A stretch of DNA of 64,000 bases from Mesostigma viride (GCA_009746045.1 RPFO01000127.1:1569638-1633637), one strand, 5' to 3'. Positions 30,674-45,600 are shown, numbered from the stretch's first letter. Notes: generated from the letters alone by a model not told the origin. Program-made: numbers and translations.

Positions 30674-33600
30674 ATGCCGCCGAAGGTGACAACTATCAAG
30701 CGGAAAAGGTTAAAAGTCGACAAGGAGAAAGGGGGCGGAGCGGTAATCTTGAGTCGTTGATTTTGCATAGTTCTTTGAAGAACGAGCAACGGCCTGTTCA
30801 CTCGAAGCACTCTAGTTTTCTCTTGGCTCGCCTTATTTTTCGGTCATGCCCCCTCGTTTTGACGTTATTGCCGCAGATTGCGCTGGAACGCGTTATTGGA
30901 CTCACTGCAACCAAAGATAACACGCTTGCAGCGTGCCCCGTCACAGGAGACATTGCTTACCCTGCGGGTTGCGTAATTGTCATATTCTCAGTTCGAAGGA
31001 ATCGCCAGGCATGCTTTTTATCCACCGCCAAGGCAAATAAGGCCTTCGTGTGCGTGGCGTATGCATCAAATGGCAAATACGTCGCGGCAGGGGAGGTAAG
31101 TGCATTAATCCGAAATTGAGCCGATCGGTATGACTGCATCACGCCCGAAGTTGGCGACTTCTTGAGATCCGGCAACTCTCCTTCCACGAGCTATGAGCAG
31201 GGTATCCATTAGTGGGCCTTCGTTTAATTACGGTATACTAACAATGGTTCAAGAGCTCGCCAACCTTGCTATCCGTTCACGACGTGGCTTGATGAAAAAT
31301 TGGCAGCACACTTACTTGCCAGGGTATGCATTAGTCAGCTACATGCCGTTATTTGACTGAGCACACACAGATACCAATGATGATCCTATTAATTGATCCA
31401 GCCTAGCGTCACCATGTGTGGTGGTGCCCACGCGCACCATACACCTTTTCTTCACTCTGGCATGCGATATGTACCGGCCCCACCTGCCGCGCTGGACAGA
31501 CCGGCCACAACCCAGGCGTGGTCATCTGGAGTGTGGGCGAGGGCCAGGGGGGCGCTACCCCCGAGAGCAACGCCAAGCCGGTGGCGGAGCTCCACAACCA
31601 CAAGTTTGGCGTCGCGGGGGTGGCCTTCTCCCCCAACGGTGCGGACATTCGTGCGCGTGAATTCGGTGTTATTGTGGGTTTCAAGAGGGGCCATGCGTTG
31701 GTATATATTTATTTGTGCCATTGGTATCTGATATATATGCATTGGTATATTTTGGTATGTAAACATCGGTTAATATTTATTTGTGCTGCAGATTATATGC
31801 AGATATTTGTCGTTTGTGCTGTTTCTCGAGTTGATTTAAGTAATTTCTGAAGGGCAAGTTTTTTCTCACCAGTGTTACCTGTTTATAAGAGGGATTTGCC
31901 AAAAGGCTTGTGCGTCTCCTCTGGCCTGAAAGGGGGCATCGAGGCAAGTACCATGTGCCCTAGCTTAAGGGGGGGTCAACACTTGGAATCCCACCGCATG
32001 ATTCGTCTCCATGTGAAGACATAGGGGGCCTGCTCAGGTTGCGAGGACATAGGGGGCCTAGCTGCTGTGCTCATCCTTGCCTCCTGCTTCTAGGCTTCGC
32101 GATAGCGACCCCTTTGAGGGGTGTGTTTCGCAAGTCCTGGTGTACCCATCGGCTGCGTCCCCATCCATGACGGCCTGATGCACGGCCGCCACATACCCCC
32201 CCCCCCCCTTCTCACCAACTTCCCCTCTCCCCACCCCCCCGTCTCCCACCCCCTCGCCCCCGCAGACAAGTACCTGGTCTCGGTGGGCGACCCCCACGAC
32301 GGCTACCTCGTGGTGTGGGACTGGCTGGCAGGGACCCAGGTCGTCCGGCAGCGGGCGTCCCCCGCAGGCCTCCCTGCGCTGTGCATGGCCTTCACCGGCA
32401 ACGACGCGGCCAGCTGCTTCCTCACCGCGGGCGGCAAGCACGTGCGCTGCTGGCAGTTTGGGCCGGCCTCCATCCGCATGCGCGGGGGAGGGGGGGGGAA
32501 CGCGGCGGACGTCAAACCGGTGCCTATGGGCGCGCTCAAGGACGCCACCCTGGTGGCCGCGGCCAGGGATCCTGCGGCCGGGGACGGGTCGCCAGCGGAC
32601 GTGTATGGCGTCACATCTGACGGCACGCTGTGCCTCCTGCGCACAGGCAAGGGGGGACTGTCGCTGGAGAAGTGGGTACGTGGGATGTCGCTGGAGAAGT
32701 GGGTACGTGGGATGAGGGTTGTTGTTGCTTGTGTTGCTTGTGTTGCTTGGGTTGCTTGGGTTGCTTGGGTTGCTTGGGTTGCTTGGGTTGCTTGTGTCGC
32801 TGGTGTTGCTGGTGTTGCTTGTGTTGCTTGTTATTGCTTGGGTTGCTTGTGTTGCTTGGGTTGCTTGGGTTGCTTGTGTCGGTTGGGTTGCTTGTGTTGC
32901 TTGGGTCGCTTGGGTTGCTTGGGTTGCTTGGGTTGCTTGGGTTGCTTGTGTCGGTTGGGTTGCTTGTGTTGCTTGGGTTGCTTGGGTTGCTTGGGTTGCT
33001 TGGGTTGCTTGGGTTGCTTGTGTCGCTGGTGTTGCTGGTGTTGCTGGTGTCGCTAGTGTTGCTTGGGTTGCTTGGGTTGCTTGGGTTGCTTGGGTTGCTT
33101 GTGTTGCTTGGGTTGCTGGTGTTGCTCGTGTTGCTTGGGTTGCTTGGGTTGCTTGGGTTGCTTGGGTTGCTTGGGTTGCTTGGGTTGCTTGGGTTGCTTG
33201 GGTTGCTTGGGTTGCTTGGGTTGCTTGGGTTGCTTGGGTTGCTTGGGTTGCTTGGGTTGCTTGGGTTGCTTGTGTTGCTTGGGTTGCTTGGGTTGCTGGT
33301 GTTGCTTGTGTTGCTTGGGTTGCTGGTGTTGCTGGTGTTGCTTGGGTTGCTTGTGTCGCTTGGGTTGCTTGGGTTGCTTGGGTTGCTTGGGTTGCTTGGG
33401 TTGCTTGGGTTGCTTGGGTTGCTTGGGTTGCTTGGGTTGCTTGGGTTGCTTGGGTTGCTTGGGTTGCTTGGGTTGCTTGGGTTGCTTGGGTTGCTTGGGT
33501 TGCTTGTCTTGGTATGGCTACAGGAATGGCGGGTATATGGTCATGGCGGTGTCCGTTTGATGGTGGCCCTGCACTCCCTCGGCCTTAGCATCTCGCGTCA

Positions 33601-36600
33601 CACACATTTCCATGTTCAGTGTTTGGAAACCCGTTAGCGGGCCTGTATTATCAAACCCGCCTGCAGGACTGTACTGTCAAACCCGTCTGCAGGCCTGTTT
33701 TATCATACCCGTCTGCAGGCCTGTATTATCTCGTATCAAACCTGAGCGACACCCTGTTTCAACAAGGACACATTGTGGTTGGCCACGACATGGGGCTGGT
33801 CCTGCGTATAAGAAGTTGTTTTTACGTGGATCTTAAGTCCAGTTGTGAACGCCATATCATTGGAGACTTTCTCACACCTTACTTCTTCCCTGCCCTGTCG
33901 CACACACGCGCTTGTTGTACATGGAAAACCTGGGGGGGTGCCTGTGGGGATGGCCTGTGGTAGTCCCACACCATGCTCGCCTCGTCAACGGATGATTCCA
34001 ACGTCCGTCTCGCCTCCCCCATAGTTGACCCCGCAACGGTCGTCCCTTCTCACCAACTGGACCCGTCTCCCACACCTCACTTCTCCTCCACAGGTGGAGC
34101 TGAAAGCGCGCAAGGCCCACGCGCTCGACGTGACACTGCCGGTGGCCTGGTCACCCCCCGGCACGCTGGGCCTGGTTGCGTGCGCATGCTCCGAGGGCAT
34201 CGTACGACTCTTCTCCACGCGCTCACTCGCGTACCGCCTCACGCTGCCCAAGCCCCCGCACTGCAACCCATCCCTCGACAACGGCGCACACCTGACGGGG
34301 CAAGCCGGCGCGGCCATCCCCGCAGCCGTCGCCTGCCGCTTCTGTGGCGATGCGAGGGAGCGCCAGCTGGCGGTGGTCTACGCGGACCATACGCTAGTCT
34401 TGTGGGACATGAGCGATGTGCTGGGGGGGCATGAGGGGGCCGCGACTGGCGATGCCGCCAGCAAGGGTGCCGTGAATGTGCGTGCCGTCCGCCGGTCCCG
34501 CACACTCCCCGCGCACGCTGGTTGCATCTGGGATGTGGTCGCGCTGCCCTCGCTCTGGCAGGGTGCGGCGGCGGGCGGCCAGGGTGGTGGCGGCGGCGGC
34601 CCGCTTCCCCCCGGTTGCGTCGCGACATGCTCTGCGGATGGCAGCATTCGCGTGTGGAACCTGCGGCCCCACCACGGCACGCACGCACATGCGAGCACGC
34701 CATCGCAGCTGGCCGGTGCCCATGGGAACGTGGCGAATCCCAGTGAGGGCAGGGGGGCATTGTGGTGGCAGGATGCTGAGGGGGGGGCCGAGGGCCCCCT
34801 GGATGGCCACATGGGAGAGAACCCGATTTCGGATATGTCCGTGGCAGGGAGCAGCACCGCAGTGCGTCCCACTCGAGACCTGGTCGCGGTTCTGCTGGCG
34901 CAAGAAGGGAGGGACAGTGCTCATGAGGCAGCCGAGACATCCGCGCCGGAGCTGCGCTGCCTGTGTGTCTCGATGGATGGGCGCCACCTGGCGTGCGGCG
35001 ACAAGGCCGGCAACGTGCGCGTGTTTGACCTGTCCACGCTGGCACTCGTCACGCTGCAGGCAGCGCATGACGCCGAGGTGTTAAGCTTGGCCTACTCGGC
35101 GCCGGTGGGGCCCTGGGCGACACAGAAGATCCTGCAGCGCGGGGCAGGTGAGTGGACCGCTCTGTGGGTGCCCACGGGGACATCAAAATTTTGGAATCCA
35201 GCCATTGTGGGGGGATCGCCTGGCAACGCGGTCGCATTTTGACAGGGGAGCAAGGGTAGGGTCTGCAGCATTTTCAGAAGATATACAGATATGCAGTGGG
35301 AAGCCGTTGGGTGGGCAGCATGTGCTGAGCTGATGTTGGTACCGGGCTAAACATGGATTTTGGACAGCGGTGCAGGAATCAGGGATGTGTGGTTCACCTC
35401 TACCACACACCTCTGTATGTTATTTCTGCCACGCTGCCGCCCCCTGCCCCATCACGCAGGTGGCCCCATGTTCGGCCCCCTGAGCGGCCTGTGGAGCATG
35501 GACACAGGAACGCCGCTGCTGGCATCCGGCGGGCGCGACCGGCTGGTGCACCTGTTCAACGTGGCCAAGGCGTACGAGCTGGCGGAGACGTTGGATGGCC
35601 ATTCTGGCACCGTGACGTGCGTGAGGTTCGCCGACAACGGCAACCGGCTGCTAAGCTGTGGTGCCGACAAGTCGGTGAGTGGGTTGTGCCGATGATGCAA
35701 GAAATGCCAGCGCCAAGTTGAGAGACAGGACCTCCCCCCGTTGGCACGCAACTCGACAGCCAAACCATCGCTATTGTGCACTCATCACTCAACCAATCAA
35801 CGGCCTCCCTTTGCTGTCCTTGGCTCAATCACCAGCTAATCATAAGCAAAACGCCACCGCCACAACCACCCTTGCAGGTGCTCTTCCGCCACGTGGCAGG
35901 CGTGGGCCTGGGCGAGAGCAGCGCAATCTACCACCACGCGGTGGTCCCCCGCGGCACGCTCTACGGGATGGACGTGGATGTGACAGGCAAGTTTGCGGTC
36001 ACGGCCGGGCAGGACAAGCGGCTCAACGTGTGGAGCGTGGAGAGCGGCCGCCCCGTGCGCAGCTACAAAGTTGAGACGGAGCTGGGGGAGCCCATCCAGG
36101 TGGGCTGAGGATTTATGCTCATGTGACGCAGTCTACGTATCAATTGATCGATTGATTAATCCAGGTGGGCGGGGGTGGGTTTTGGAGCCCTAGGGCAGTG
36201 TCATGACCCCAGGTTCTGATTGTTATGCTCTAAATGGTCAGAGATACAGCAGATAAATCAAACGTTCAGTCGATTTGTCAGGATGCAGGCTGCTGCAGCT
36301 TTATGGTTCGGTGAATGGAATGGTGCTTCTGGCAGGGATGAGTCGATGGGGGTAGAGCGGTGTGAGAGCTGTGTTGACACTCGCCGTGTTGAGAATCTTT
36401 TGTGGGGGAGGTACCGCGAGCGCGTTACTGGAAGCGTGGGTTTATGATTCGCAGTGGTGGCGAGGAACATTTCTTGTCTTGTCTGGTGAACACTTGTGTG
36501 TCCATAGCATTATATGTCCACAGCATTAGAACACTTGTAAGCTTGTGTTCATGTTACATGTCCATAGCATTAGAACACTTGTAAGCTTGTGCTCATGTTG

Positions 36601-39600
36601 CATGTCCACAGCATTAGAACACTTGTAAGCTTGTGCTCATGTTGCATGTCCATAGCATTAGAACACTTGTAAGCTTGTGTTCATGTTGCATGTCCATAGC
36701 ATTAGAACACTTGTAAGCTTGTGTTCATGTTGCATGTCCATAGCATAAGAACACTTGTAAGCTTGTGTTCATGTTACATGTCCATAGCATTAGAACACTT
36801 GTAAGCTTGTGTTCATGTTGCATGTCCACAGCATTAGAACACTTGTAAGCTTGTGTTCATGTTGCATGTCCATAGCATTAGAACACTTGTAAGCTTGTGT
36901 TCATGTTACATGTCCATAGCATTAGAACACTTGTAAGCTTGTGCTCATGTTGCATGTCCACAGCATTAGAACACTTGTAAGCTTGTGCTCATGTTGCATG
37001 TCCATAGCATTAGAACACTTGTAAGCTTGTGTTCATGTTGCATGTCCATAGCATTAGAACACTTGTAAGCTTGTGTTCATGTTGCATGTCCATAGCATTA
37101 GAACACTTGTAAGCTTGTGTTCATGTTACATGTCCATAGCATTAGAACACTTGTAAGCTTGTGTTCATGTTGCATGTCCACAGCATTAGAACACTTGTAA
37201 GCTTGTGTTCATGTTGCATGTCCATAGCATTAGAACACTTGTAAGCTTGTGTTCATGTTGCATGTCCATAGCATTAGAACACTTGTAAGCTTGTGCTCAT
37301 GTTGCATGTCCATAGCATTAGAACACTTGTAAGCTTGTGCTCATGTTGCATGTCCACAGCATTAGAACACTTGTAAGCTTGTGCTCATGTTGCATGTCCA
37401 TAGCATTAGAACACTTGTAAGCTTGTGCTCATGTTGCATGTCCATAGCATTAGAACACTTGTAAGCTTGTGCTCATGTTGCATGTCCATAGCATTAGAAC
37501 ACTTGTAAGCTTGTGCTCATGTTGCATGTCCACAGCATTAGAACACTTGTAAGCTTGTGCTCATGTTGCATGTCCACAGCATTAGAACACTTGTAAGCTT
37601 GTGCTCATGTTGCATGTCCATAGCATTAGAACACTTGTAAGCTTGTGCTCATGTTGCATGTCCATAGCATTAGAACACTTGTAAGCTTGTGCTCATGTTG
37701 CATGTCCATAGCATTAGAACACTTGTAAGCTTGTGTTCATGTTACATGTCCATAGCATTAGAACACTTGTAAGCTTGTGTTCATGTTGCATGTCCATAGC
37801 ATTAGAACACTTGTAAGCTTGTGCTCATGTTGCATGTCCATAGCATTAGAACACTTGTAAGCTTGTGCTCATGTTGCATGTCCATAGCATTAGAACACTT
37901 GTAAGCTTGTGCTCATGTTGCATGTCCATAGCATTAGAACACTTGTAAGCTTGTGTTCATGTTGCATGTCCATAGCATTAGAACACTTGTAAGCTTGTGT
38001 TCATGTTGCATGTCCATAGCATTAGAACACTTGTAAGCTTGTGCTCATGTTGCATGTCCATAGCATTAGAACACTTGTAAGCTTGTGTTCATGTTGCATG
38101 TCCACAGCATTAGAACACTTGTAAGCTTGTGTCCATAGCATTAGAACACTTGTAAGCTTGTGTTCATGTTGCATGTCCACAGCATTAGAACACTTGTAAG
38201 CTTGTGCTCATGTTGCATGTCCATAGCATTAGAACACTTGTAAGCTTGTGCTCATGTTGTATGTCCATAGCATTAGAACACTTGTAAGCTTGTGTTCATG
38301 TTGCATGTCCATAGCATTAGAACACTTGTAAGCTTGTGTTCATGTTGCATGTCCATAGCATTAGAACACTTGTAAGCTTGTGCTCATGTTGCATGTCCAT
38401 AGCATTAGAACACTTGTAAGCTTGTGCTCATGTTGCATGTCCATAGCATTAGAACACTTGTAAGCTTGTGCTCATGTTGCATGTCCATAGCATTAGAACA
38501 CTTGTAAGCTTGTGCTCATGTTGCATGTCCATAGCATTAGAACACTTGTAAGCTTGTGTTCATGTTGCATGTCCACAGCATTAGAACACTTGTAAGCTTG
38601 TGCTCATGTTGCATGTCCATAGCATTAGAACACTTGTAAGCTTGTGCTCATGTTGCATGTCCACAGCATTAGAACACTTGTAAGCTTGTGTTCATGTTGC
38701 ATGTCCACAGCATTAGAACACTTGTAAGCTTGTGTTCATGTTACATGTCCATAGCATTAGAACACTTGTAAGCTTGTGTTCATGTTGCATGTCCATAGCA
38801 TTAGAACACTTGTAAGCTTGTGTTCATGTTGCATGTCCATAGCATTAGAACACTTGTAAGCTTGTGCTCATGTTGCATGTCCATAGCATTAGAACACTTG
38901 TAAGCTTGTGTTCATGTTGCATGTCCACAGCATTAGAACACTTGTAAGCTTGTGCTCATGTTACATGTCCATAGCATTAGAACACTTGTAAGCTTGTGCT
39001 CATGTTGCATGTCCATAGCATTAGAAGACTTGTAAGCTTGTGCTCATGTTGCATGTCCATAGCATTAGAAGACTTGTAAGCTTGTGCTCATGTTGCATGT
39101 CCATAGCATTAGAACACTTGTAAGCTTGTGTTCATGTTGCATGTCCATAGCATTAGAACACTTGTAAGCTTGTGCTCATGTTGCATGTCCATAGCATTAG
39201 AACACTTGTAAGCTTGTGCTCATGTTACATGTCCACAGCATTAGAACACTTGTAAGCTTGTGCTCATGTTGTATGTCCATAGCATTAGAACACTTGTAAG
39301 CTTGTGTTCATGTTGCATGTCCATAGCATTAGAACACTTGTAAGCTTGTGCTCATGTTGCATGTCCATAGCATTAGAACACTTGTAAGCTTGTGTTCATG
39401 TTGCATGTCCATAGCATTAGAACACTTGTAAGCTTGTGCTCATGTTGCATGTCCATAGCATTAGAACACTTGTAAGCTTGTGTTCATGTTGCATGTCCAT
39501 AGCATTAGAACACTTGTAAGCTTGTGCTCATGTTGCATGTCCATAGCATTAGAACACTTGTAAGCTTGTGCTCATGTTACATGTCCACAGCATTAGAACA

Positions 39601-42600
39601 CTTGTAAGCTTGTGCTCATGTTGTATGTCCATAGCATTAGAACACTTGTAAGCTTGTGTTCATGTTGCATGTCCATAGCATTAGAACACTTGTAAGCTTG
39701 TGCTCATGTTGCATGTCCATAGCATTAGAACACTTGTAAGCTTGTGCTCATGTTACATGTCCACAGCATTAGAACACTTGTAAGCTTGTGCTCATGTTGT
39801 ATGTCCATAGCATTAGAACACTTGTAAGCTTGTGTTCATGTTGCATGTCCATAGCATTAGAACACTTGTAAGCTTGTGCTCATGTTGCATGTCCATAGCA
39901 TTAGAACACTTGTAAGCTTGTGCTCATGTTGCATGTCCATAGCATTAGAACACTTGTAAGCTTGTGCTCATGTTACATGTCCACAGCATTAGAACACTTG
40001 TAAGCTTGTGTTCATGTTGCATGTCCACAGCATTAGAACACTTGTAAGCTTGTGTTCATGTTGCATGTCCATAGCATTAGAACACTTGTAAGCTTGTGCT
40101 CATGTTGTATGTCCATAGCATTAGAACACTTGTAAGCTTGTGTTCATGTTGCATGTCCATAGCATTAGAACACTTGTAAGCTTGTGTTCATGTTGCATGT
40201 CCACAGCATTAGAACACTTGTAAGCTTGTGTTCATGTTACATGTCCACAGCATTAGAACACTTGTAAGCTTGTGCTCATGTTGCATGTCCATAGCATTAG
40301 AACACTTGTAAGCTTGTGTTCATGTTGCATGTCCATAGCATTAGAACACTTGTAAGCTTGTGTTCATGTTGCATGTCCACAGCATTAGAACACTTGTAAG
40401 CTTGTGCTCATGTTGCATGTCCACAGCATTAGAACACTTGTAAGCTTGTGCTCATGTTACATGTCCATAGCATTAGAACACTTGTAAGCTTGTGCTCATG
40501 TTGCATGTCCATAGCATTAGAACACTTGTAAGCTTGTGTTCATGTTGCATGTCCATAGCATTAGAACACTTGTAAGCTTGTGCTCATGTTGCATGTCCAT
40601 AGCATTAGAACACTTGTAAGCTTGTGCTCATGTTGCATGTCCATAGCATTAGAACACTTGTAAGCTTGTGCTCATGTTGCATGTCCATAGCATTAGAACA
40701 CTTGTAAGCTTGTGCTCATGTTGCATGTCCATAGCATTAGAACACTTGTAAGCTTGTGTTCATGTTACATGTCCATAGCATTAGAACACTTGTAAGCTTG
40801 TGTTCATGTTACATGTCCATAGCATTAGAACACTTGTAAGCTTGTGTTCATGTTACATGTCCATAGCATTAGAACACTTGTAAGCTTGTGTTCATGTTAC
40901 ATGTCCATAGCATTAGAACACTTGTAAGCTTGTGTTCATGTTACATGTCCATAGCATTAGAACACTTGTAAGCTTGTGTTCATGTTGCATGTCCATAGCA
41001 TTAGAACACTTGTAAGCTTGTGTTCATGTTACATGTCCATAGCATTAGAACACTTGTAAGCTTGTGTTCATGTTACATGTCCATAGCATTAGAACACTTG
41101 TAAGCTTGTGTTCATGTTGCATGTCCATAGCATTAGAACACTTGTAAGCTTGTGTTCATGTTGCATGTCCACAGCATTAGAACACTTGTAAGCTTGTGTT
41201 CATGTTGCATGTCCATAGCATTAGAACACTTTTAAGCTTGTGTTCATGTTGCATGTCCATAGCATTAGAACACTTGTAAGCTTGTGCTCATGTTGCATGT
41301 CCATAGCATTAGAACACTTGTAAGCTTGTGCTCATGTTGCATGTCCATAGCATTAGAACACTTTTAAGCTTGTGTTCATATCATATCACCGCCTCCCAAC
41401 CTCTTTGTGTGTAGAGGCCTCCCAGCAGTCCTTCCCAGGTATCCTCCAAGTACAAGAGTGCCCCCCCCCTCCCCTGTTGTATTCGCCCTTATCTTTCACC
41501 CCTCTATGTTCTCTCTCCCCCCCCCCCCTTCCCACGCCCCTCCTGTGCAGGTGCGCCTGGACCCCTCGGGCTCCTTTATGGCGTGCTCCCACTCGGACAA
41601 GTCACTGCGGCTGCACGACTTCTACACGGGGGAGCTGCTGAGCCGCGTGGCGGGCCATGGGGAGGTGGTCACGGGGATCGCGTTCAGCCAGGACTGCCGC
41701 CACCTGTACTCAGTGAGGACCCGGGGGGGGGGGGGGGTTGGGCCCGTATGATGCCAGGCCAGGGGGGTGGGCATGTAGTGCATGCCTGTAATGTGTGAGG
41801 CGAAGGGGTGGGCTGCACTGCCCTGCTCTTGCGCCGCAGCGGAGCTGTTCATGGAGTGAATGCTCATGGGCTGTCTAAGCAGGTGCTCAGGTAATTCTGC
41901 CTTGTCTCGCATTTGTGGCATAGATGGTCCAACCCACCACCCAGCTACCCAACCAACGACCGCCCCCACCTTACTACCCAACCGACCCGCCACCCCACCA
42001 CCACCCCACCGCACCAACCGCACCACCGCTGACCACCCCACTACCCTGCCAACACCCACCCACACACCCACACCCACACCCACACACACACACCCACACC
42101 CACACCCACCCACACCCACCCACCCACACACACACCCACCTACACATCCCCCCCCCCCCCCCCCACACACACACACCACACACACACACCACACACACAC
42201 ACACACCACCAACCAACCCATCCACCACCGTGCAGGTGAGCGGCGACGGCTGCATGTTTGTGTGGCGGCTGCCAGACGCACGCGTCAAGGCCATGCATGC
42301 CCGCCTCGCCTCTCTCTGCCTGCAGCGGCCTGATGACCCGGGCGTGGCGGCAGCGGCATTAGCGGCCGCCGCCTACTCCATGCCCCGCAACGTGGCCGCT
42401 CCCTCCTCACTGGCTGCCGGCGCGGCCACAGCCCGGGCACTGGAAGCCAGCAAGAAGCTTAACACGTCAGGGACAGACGCCAGTGGCCCCGTTGACGCGC
42501 GAAAGCAACAGCGGGAGAAGCTGCAGATGCTGGTCGACAACACGAGCGCCGACGTGGAGGAGTACCGCAGGAACGCGACCGCCGCCAAGAGGGGCAGCGC

Positions 42601-45600
42601 CAGCAGTGGCGCTGCGGGGGAGACGTCTGGGCCGGCCACCTCGGTCGCCCCGGCCGCAGCGCCCTCCGCTGTTGGTGTGGGTGGGGCGACACCGGATGTG
42701 GCAGATGCGGCATCAGCGGCCGCTCGTGCAAAGGGATGGGTCGCGACGCCCATTCTTGGGGCCGTGAAGGGGGCGAGTAGTGCCGCGAACCCCTCATCCG
42801 TGCATACCCGGGGTGGAGGGGAGGATAGCAGTGCGGCAGAGGTTGCAGGGGACAGTGTAGCGGAGACTCCCAAAGGAGGGGGGGGGGCGGGGGACACAGG
42901 GAGTGTGCTATCAGGCAGCATCCCTCAGCTGCTGTTCAGCCTGCGCAAGCTGCCCAAGTGGGCGCGGGCGCGCGCACTGGTCAAGGCGCAGGAGGAGGTC
43001 AAGCCTGAGACCCAGCCGGATTCCATCAGGGACGAGGCGGGGGGGTCGATCGTGGCGGACGCCAACGTGTCCAGAGGGGGTGGGGGTGTGGCGGCACCCA
43101 GGGATGGCCACTCGCTGTGGGCGCAGGTACGGGGCGGAATTTATAACATAAATTGAATTTTAAGGTCGAATGTTATGAAGCTACAGCTGGACTCTTTGGG
43201 CGATGCTTCTGTAAAGCACGGTGCTAATTTGTAACATTAGTCTGGTCCTGGTCTGCTGCTGGTTGCTTGCTGGCTGCTTGCCGGTTCATTGTTGGTTGGT
43301 TGCCGGTTGGTTGCCGGCTTATTGTTAATCGGTTGCCGGTCGATTGCCGGTTGGTTGCTGGGCTGTGAAAATATATAATGGATGTTTGTAACATGGTTTA
43401 CATTATTTGTTAGTATTGTGTGGCCGAGGAACGGTGACCATGCCCTAAAGAGCAAGGGTGCGCCATCGGTTTTGTCACAGTAGTAGCGACTGGGGGCTGC
43501 CGCATGCCACGTGTAAACCTCTGTCTCGTGAATTGCAATGTGCACCCTCTGGCCGACAGCTGGCAGATGCCCACACCTCTGTCTCGCGCTCACTGCCCTG
43601 CCCTGTCGCCCTGTACTCTTACCTTGAGGTACCAGGTTGGCTGGTGTGCTAGCACGCTAGGTCCTACGTAATCGGATCCAGTGATAGGCAAGAAGCACGC
43701 TAGGTCCTACGTAATAGGATCCAGTGATAGGCAAGAAGCACGCTAGGTCCTACGTAATAGGATCCAGTGATAGGCAAGAAGCACGCTAGGTCCTACGTAA
43801 TCGGATCCAGTGATAGGCAAGAAGCACGCTAGGTCCTACGTAATCGGATCCAGTGATAGGCAAGAAGCACGCTAGGTCCTACGTAATAGGATCCAGTGAT
43901 AGGCAAGAAGCACGCTAGGTCCTACGTAATCGGATCCAGTGATAGGCAAGAAGCACGCTAGGTCCTACGTAATCGGATCCAGTGATAGGCAAGAAGCACG
44001 CTAGGTCCTACGTAATCGGATCCAGTGATAGGCAAGAAGCACGCTAGGTCCTACGTAATAGGATCCAGTGATAGGCAAGAAGCACGCTAGGTCCTACGTA
44101 ATAGGATCCAGTGATAGGCAAGAAGCACGCTAGGTCCTACGTAATCGGATCCAGTGATAGGCAAGAAGCACGCTAGGTCCTACGTAATAGGATCCAGTGA
44201 TAGGCAAGAAGCACGCTAGGTCCTACGTAATCGGATCCAGTGATAGGCAAGAAGCACGCTAGGTCCTACGTAATCGGATCCAGTGATATGCAAGAAGCAC
44301 GCTAGGTCCTACGTAATAGGATCCAGTGATAGGCAAGAAGCACGCTAGGTCCTACGTAATCGGATCCAGTGATAGGCAAGAAGCACGCTAGGTCCTACGT
44401 AATAGGATCCAGTGATAGGCAAGAAGCACGCTAGGTCCTACGTAATAGGATCCAGTGATAGGCAAGAAGCACGCTAGGTCCTACGTAATCGGATCCAGTG
44501 ATAGGCAAGAAGCACGCTAGGTCCTACGTAATCGGATCCAGTGATAGGCAAGAAGCACGCTAGGTCCTACGTAATCGGATCCAGTGATAGGCAAGAAGCA
44601 CGCTAGGTCCTACGTAATCGGATCCAGTGATAGGCAAGAAGCACGCTAGGTCCTACGTAATCGGATCCAGTGATAGGCAAGAAGCACGCTAGGTCCTACG
44701 TAATAGGATCCAGTGATAGGCAAGAAGCACGCTAGGTCCTACGTAATCGGATCCAGTGATAGGCAAGAAGCACGCTAGGTCCTACGTAATCGGATCCAGT
44801 GATAGGCAAGAAGCACGCTAGGTCCTACGTAATCGGATCCAGTGATAGGCAAGAAGCACGCTAGGTCCTACGTAATCGGATCCAGTGATAGGCAAGAAGC
44901 ACGCTAGGTCCTACGTAATCGGATCCAGTGATAGGCAAGAAGCACGCTAGGTCCTACGTAATCGGATCCAGTGATAGGCAAGAAGCACGCTAGGTCCTAC
45001 GTAATAGGATCCAGTGATAGGCAAGAAGCACGCTAGGTCCTACGTAATCGGATCCAGTGATAGGCAAGAAGCACGCTAGGTCCTACGTAATAGGATCCAG
45101 TGATAGGCAAGAAGCACGCTTGGTCCTACGTAATCGGATCCAGTGATAGGCAAGAAGCACGCTAGGTCCTACGTAATAGGATCCAGTGATAGGCAAGAAG
45201 CACGCTAGGTCCTACGTAATAGGATCCAGTGATAGGCAAGAAGCACGCTAGGTCCTACGTAATAGGATCCAGTGATAGGCAAGAAGCACGCTAGGTCCTA
45301 CGTAATCGGATCCAGTGATAGGCAAGAAGCACGCTTGGTCCTACGTAATAGGATCCAGTGATAGGCAAGATTTTACCCTGCTGTAGCCAGCAACATACAG
45401 ATGTTGAGTTGTTTGCAACACCAGCCTGCCTATATCGGCATGTGTATGTCTCAGCCACCTCGAAGCACATGCTCCTCCTCATCTTCCCACAGTCAGTGGT
45501 CCATCCAGTGCGGCGACCGCTTGTTGCTCCGCTATCGGAAGAAACCTTGCATCAAGTAGACTTCGCACGCTCCGTTTTCTAAACTTGTAGTTGTCCCCAA

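Noticed and set aside
32723-33512. Telomere-like repeat
   Set aside because: TTGCTTGGG is not a known telomere unit and is embedded in an intron with coding exons on both sides.
32630-33637. Long Leu/Gly, Ala-Trp-Val and Cys-Leu-Gly repeat proteins
   Set aside because: They are frame-by-frame readings of the 9-bp intronic array.
36486-41378. CRISPR array
   Set aside because: Repeat units are contiguous with no unique spacers, and they lie in the intron of a eukaryotic gene. The same holds for 43645-45372.
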